From: DATEOR01 sp963766725
GTDB lineage: Bacteria > Actinomycetota > Thermoleophilia > Gaiellales > Gaiellaceae
Assembly (NCBI GenBank): GCA_963766725.1
Contig: CAVYBK010000003.1
Location: 1-64,000, forward strand
Length of the DNA: 64,000 nucleotides
Reading direction: 5' to 3'
Both the position numbers and the translations under genes were made by a program. The stretch's first letter is position 1; every line of letters begins with the position of its first letter. Under the pieces are notes generated by a model. The model was not told where the DNA came from and searched no databases. It saw only the letters and a list, made by a program, of their open reading frames with translations. Of the stretch, positions 62,726 to 64,000 are shown in pieces.

Positions 62726-62843
62726 GGCCCACCGTCATTAAACAGGAGGCGCGTCAGCGCACCGGGCTTGCGAGATTCCGGGAACCGGCGAACTTGGAGC
62801 GGGGCTTACTGAAGCACAGCGGTTTGAGCCGCGCTCGACCGTT

Positions 62844-63014
62844 CTACGCGGCCCCAGCTGGCGTTGGCCGCATGACAGCGCCGATGATCCAGAAGATCGG
62901 GAGGAAGATTCCAAAAAAGAACATCCATCCATGTCCGTTTCTCAGCGTCATCACCCCGAGGGTGATGAGCAAGACGAGATACAGCAGACCGCCAAAGCCA
63001 ATGCCCCACCACAT
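62844..63014 (-). CDS. small membrane protein (56 aa)
   Basis: AGGAG ends 5 nt before ATG 63014, so this start is preferred to ATG 63050. MWWGIGFGGLLYLVLLITLG is the first helix and GWMFFFGIFLPIFWIIGAVM the second, separated by MTLRNGH. Function unknown. Confidence 0.6.
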   Translation of the reverse strand: MWWGIGFGGLLYLVLLITLGVMTLRNGHGWMFFFGIFLPIFWIIGAVMRPTPAGAA

Positions 63015-63099
63015 GTTTTCTCCTGACTGTCGTTTTCTGGAATCGAGCATACGTGGCGATGGAGCCGACGAGCCGGCAACCGGGGTTCAGAGGCGCGGC

Positions 63100-64000
63100 T
63101 CAGGGGTTCCAAACCACGTCGATACGTCGCTCGACGCCTGGAAGCGGTAGGGCGCTTGCCTCGGCCTCGATCGCATCGCGCAGCCCACGCGAGAGCCGAC
63201 TCCAGGCGTCGATTCGCACGATGTGCTGCGCTCGTCGCCAGGTTCCGCGGATCTCGCCTTCGACGAGGAGCGCGCCTGGCCAAACGCGGGGCGTCCAGAG
63301 CCGCTGCCGCTGCTCCGACCGCGGGAGGAGAAGCTCCCGCTCTGCTCCGTCGAGCAGGAAGTAGGAATCGCCGCTTGGCAGCAGGCGCGCGAGCGCGGGA
63401 GCCGTCGCTGCGGCGCGAACGGCCGGCTCGTCGTCTGCGAGCAGCCACTCGTGGCCGTGCGGCGATCGGACCGCCAGAAGCGCTCCTACCAGCGAGGCGA
63501 ACGCTTTGCCCGCCGCGCGTCGCGAGATCCCTGCCCACCGGGCGAACCCGTCAGCGGTCGCCGGCCCGAAGATGTGGAGGTAGCGTCGAGCGAGCTCGCG
63601 GCAGGCGTCCGCCGGGTCGACCTCGAGAGCGTCGACCGTCCAGACTGTCGGCGCACGCGCGCCCTCCCAGCGGATGGCAACCGTGCCCGTCGTCGCGGCG
63701 TACCTGATCGCGTTGCCGATGCCGAGCGCGCCCGCAGCCTCGCGGTCCGTCATCCGCCTGCCGTCGAGATGGGCGTGCAACCGCTCAGCGATGCTCTCGG
63801 CCCGAAGCCGGCTCTTGGCGTCATCGGGAAGCCTCCCGAGCGAGAACAGCGCGAAGTCGCGCTTTGGGACGACGTAAGTGTTGTAGCGAGGGCCCCACAG
63901 CTGGGCGAGCGACGGATGCTCCCAGGTCGACGGCTCGACCCCGTCTATCCGCGCGTGCAACGAGAGCAGCGCGGCTCGCGGCATGCTGTCCTGCAGGCCG
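63100..64000 (-). CDS. AlkZ/YcaQ-like winged-helix DNA-binding protein, N-terminus cut by window edge
   Basis: Three-winged-helix (HTH_42) family, which includes AlkZ and YcaQ DNA glycosylases that excise bulky or crosslinked bases. The visible part begins GLQDSMPRAALLSLHARIDG, with the QDS segment near the catalytic Gln region, then WGPRYNTYVVPKRDFALFSLG, LARRYLHIFGPATADGFARW, SRRAAGKAFASL, and the C-terminal VWPGALLVEGEIRGTWRR barrel. About 20-40 residues are missing at the N-terminus. Whether it is an active glycosylase cannot be decided here. Confidence 0.85.
   Translation of the reverse strand, partial: GLQDSMPRAALLSLHARIDGVEPSTWEHPSLAQLWGPRYNTYVVPKRDFALFSLGRLPDDAKSRLRAESIAERLHAHLDGRRMTDREAAGALGIGNAIRYAATTGTVAIRWEGARAPTVWTVDALEVDPADACRELARRYLHIFGPATADGFARWAGISRRAAGKAFASLVGALLAVRSPHGHEWLLADDEPAVRAAATAPALARLLPSGDSYFLLDGAERELLLPRSEQRQRLWTPRVWPGALLVEGEIRGTWRRAQHIVRIDAWSRLSRGLRDAIEAEASALPLPGVERRIDVVWNP

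Noticed and set aside
1..64000. tRNA, rRNA, CRISPR arrays, insertion sequences, prophage or attachment sites
   Set aside because: Reading by eye I found no T-arm-like segments with matching acceptor stems, no regularly spaced repeats and no transposase or integrase. A covariance search could still reveal a tRNA that I missed.

Overview
The window is a gene-dense, GC-rich stretch with no rRNA, tRNA, CRISPR array or insertion sequence that I can recognise. The gene set points to Actinomycetota, and I infer a Thermoleophilia-type lineage with moderate confidence. Pointers are a complete coenzyme F420 pathway with a fused FO synthase, an F420-type PPOX enzyme, many genes that look leaderless (TANNNT 6-9 nt before ATG/GTG with no Shine-Dalgarno), a LexA box of the CGAAC-N4-GTTCG type, and zinc-ribbon cyclase/AAA/TPR regulators.

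Layout. 1-7.6 kb: purine breakdown (FAD subunit of a molybdenum hydroxylase running off the left edge, XdhC, then 8-oxoguanine deaminase, HIU hydrolase, OHCU decarboxylase, uricase) mixed with a FrnE/DsbA-type selenoprotein and a Ca2+/H+ antiporter. 7.5-13.5 kb: F420 biosynthesis in two divergent arms (cofD-npdG-corA-cofE leftward; cofC-fbiC rightward) whose start codons are 3 bp apart. 13.7-14.2 kb: a deiodinase-like selenoprotein. 14.2-19.5 kb: hydantoinase/dihydropyrimidinase with an NMT1-type ABC importer. 19.5-28.1 kb: glycosyltransferase, HMG-CoA lyase, ornithine cyclodeaminase-like protein, VOC, GNAT, rhodanese, glucose/sorbosone dehydrogenase, MBL hydrolase, cupredoxin. 28.2-34.7 kb: a heavily frameshifted cyclase/AAA/TPR regulator and an intact GGDEF plus HD-GYP c-di-GMP enzyme. 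34.7-43.5 kb: FMN-dependent hydroxyacid oxidase, MFS exporter, secreted repeat protein, LexA-controlled dinB, MMPL transporter. 43.6-57.3 kb: one long leftward run carrying a methyltransferase, an F420-type PPOX protein, a sugar cluster (SDR, xylulokinase, GlcG-like, xylose-isomerase-like, two Gfo/Idh oxidoreductases, sugar ABC importer) and an NqrB/RnfD-like + FG-GAP + ASPIC fusion. 57.4-64 kb: lipoprotein, phosphoribosyltransferase, phospholipase D, DUF899, MFS and an AlkZ-like protein cut by the right edge.

The most notable result is two genes with an in-frame UGA exactly at the catalytic position of a thiol/selenol redox enzyme, each followed at the right distance by a hairpin resembling a bacterial SECIS element: a FrnE/DsbA-type protein (UPFC motif) and an iodothyronine-deiodinase-like protein (FGSYTUPPF). 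Gene callers would cut both at the UGA. They imply a selenocysteine-decoding organism, although selA, selB, selC and selD are not in the window.

Caveat: about fourteen other genes are broken by single-base frameshifts. Most are repaired by removing one base, usually from a short G/C run, while codon meaning is preserved on both sides. This looks more like draft-assembly error than gene decay. For these genes I give the full repaired extent.
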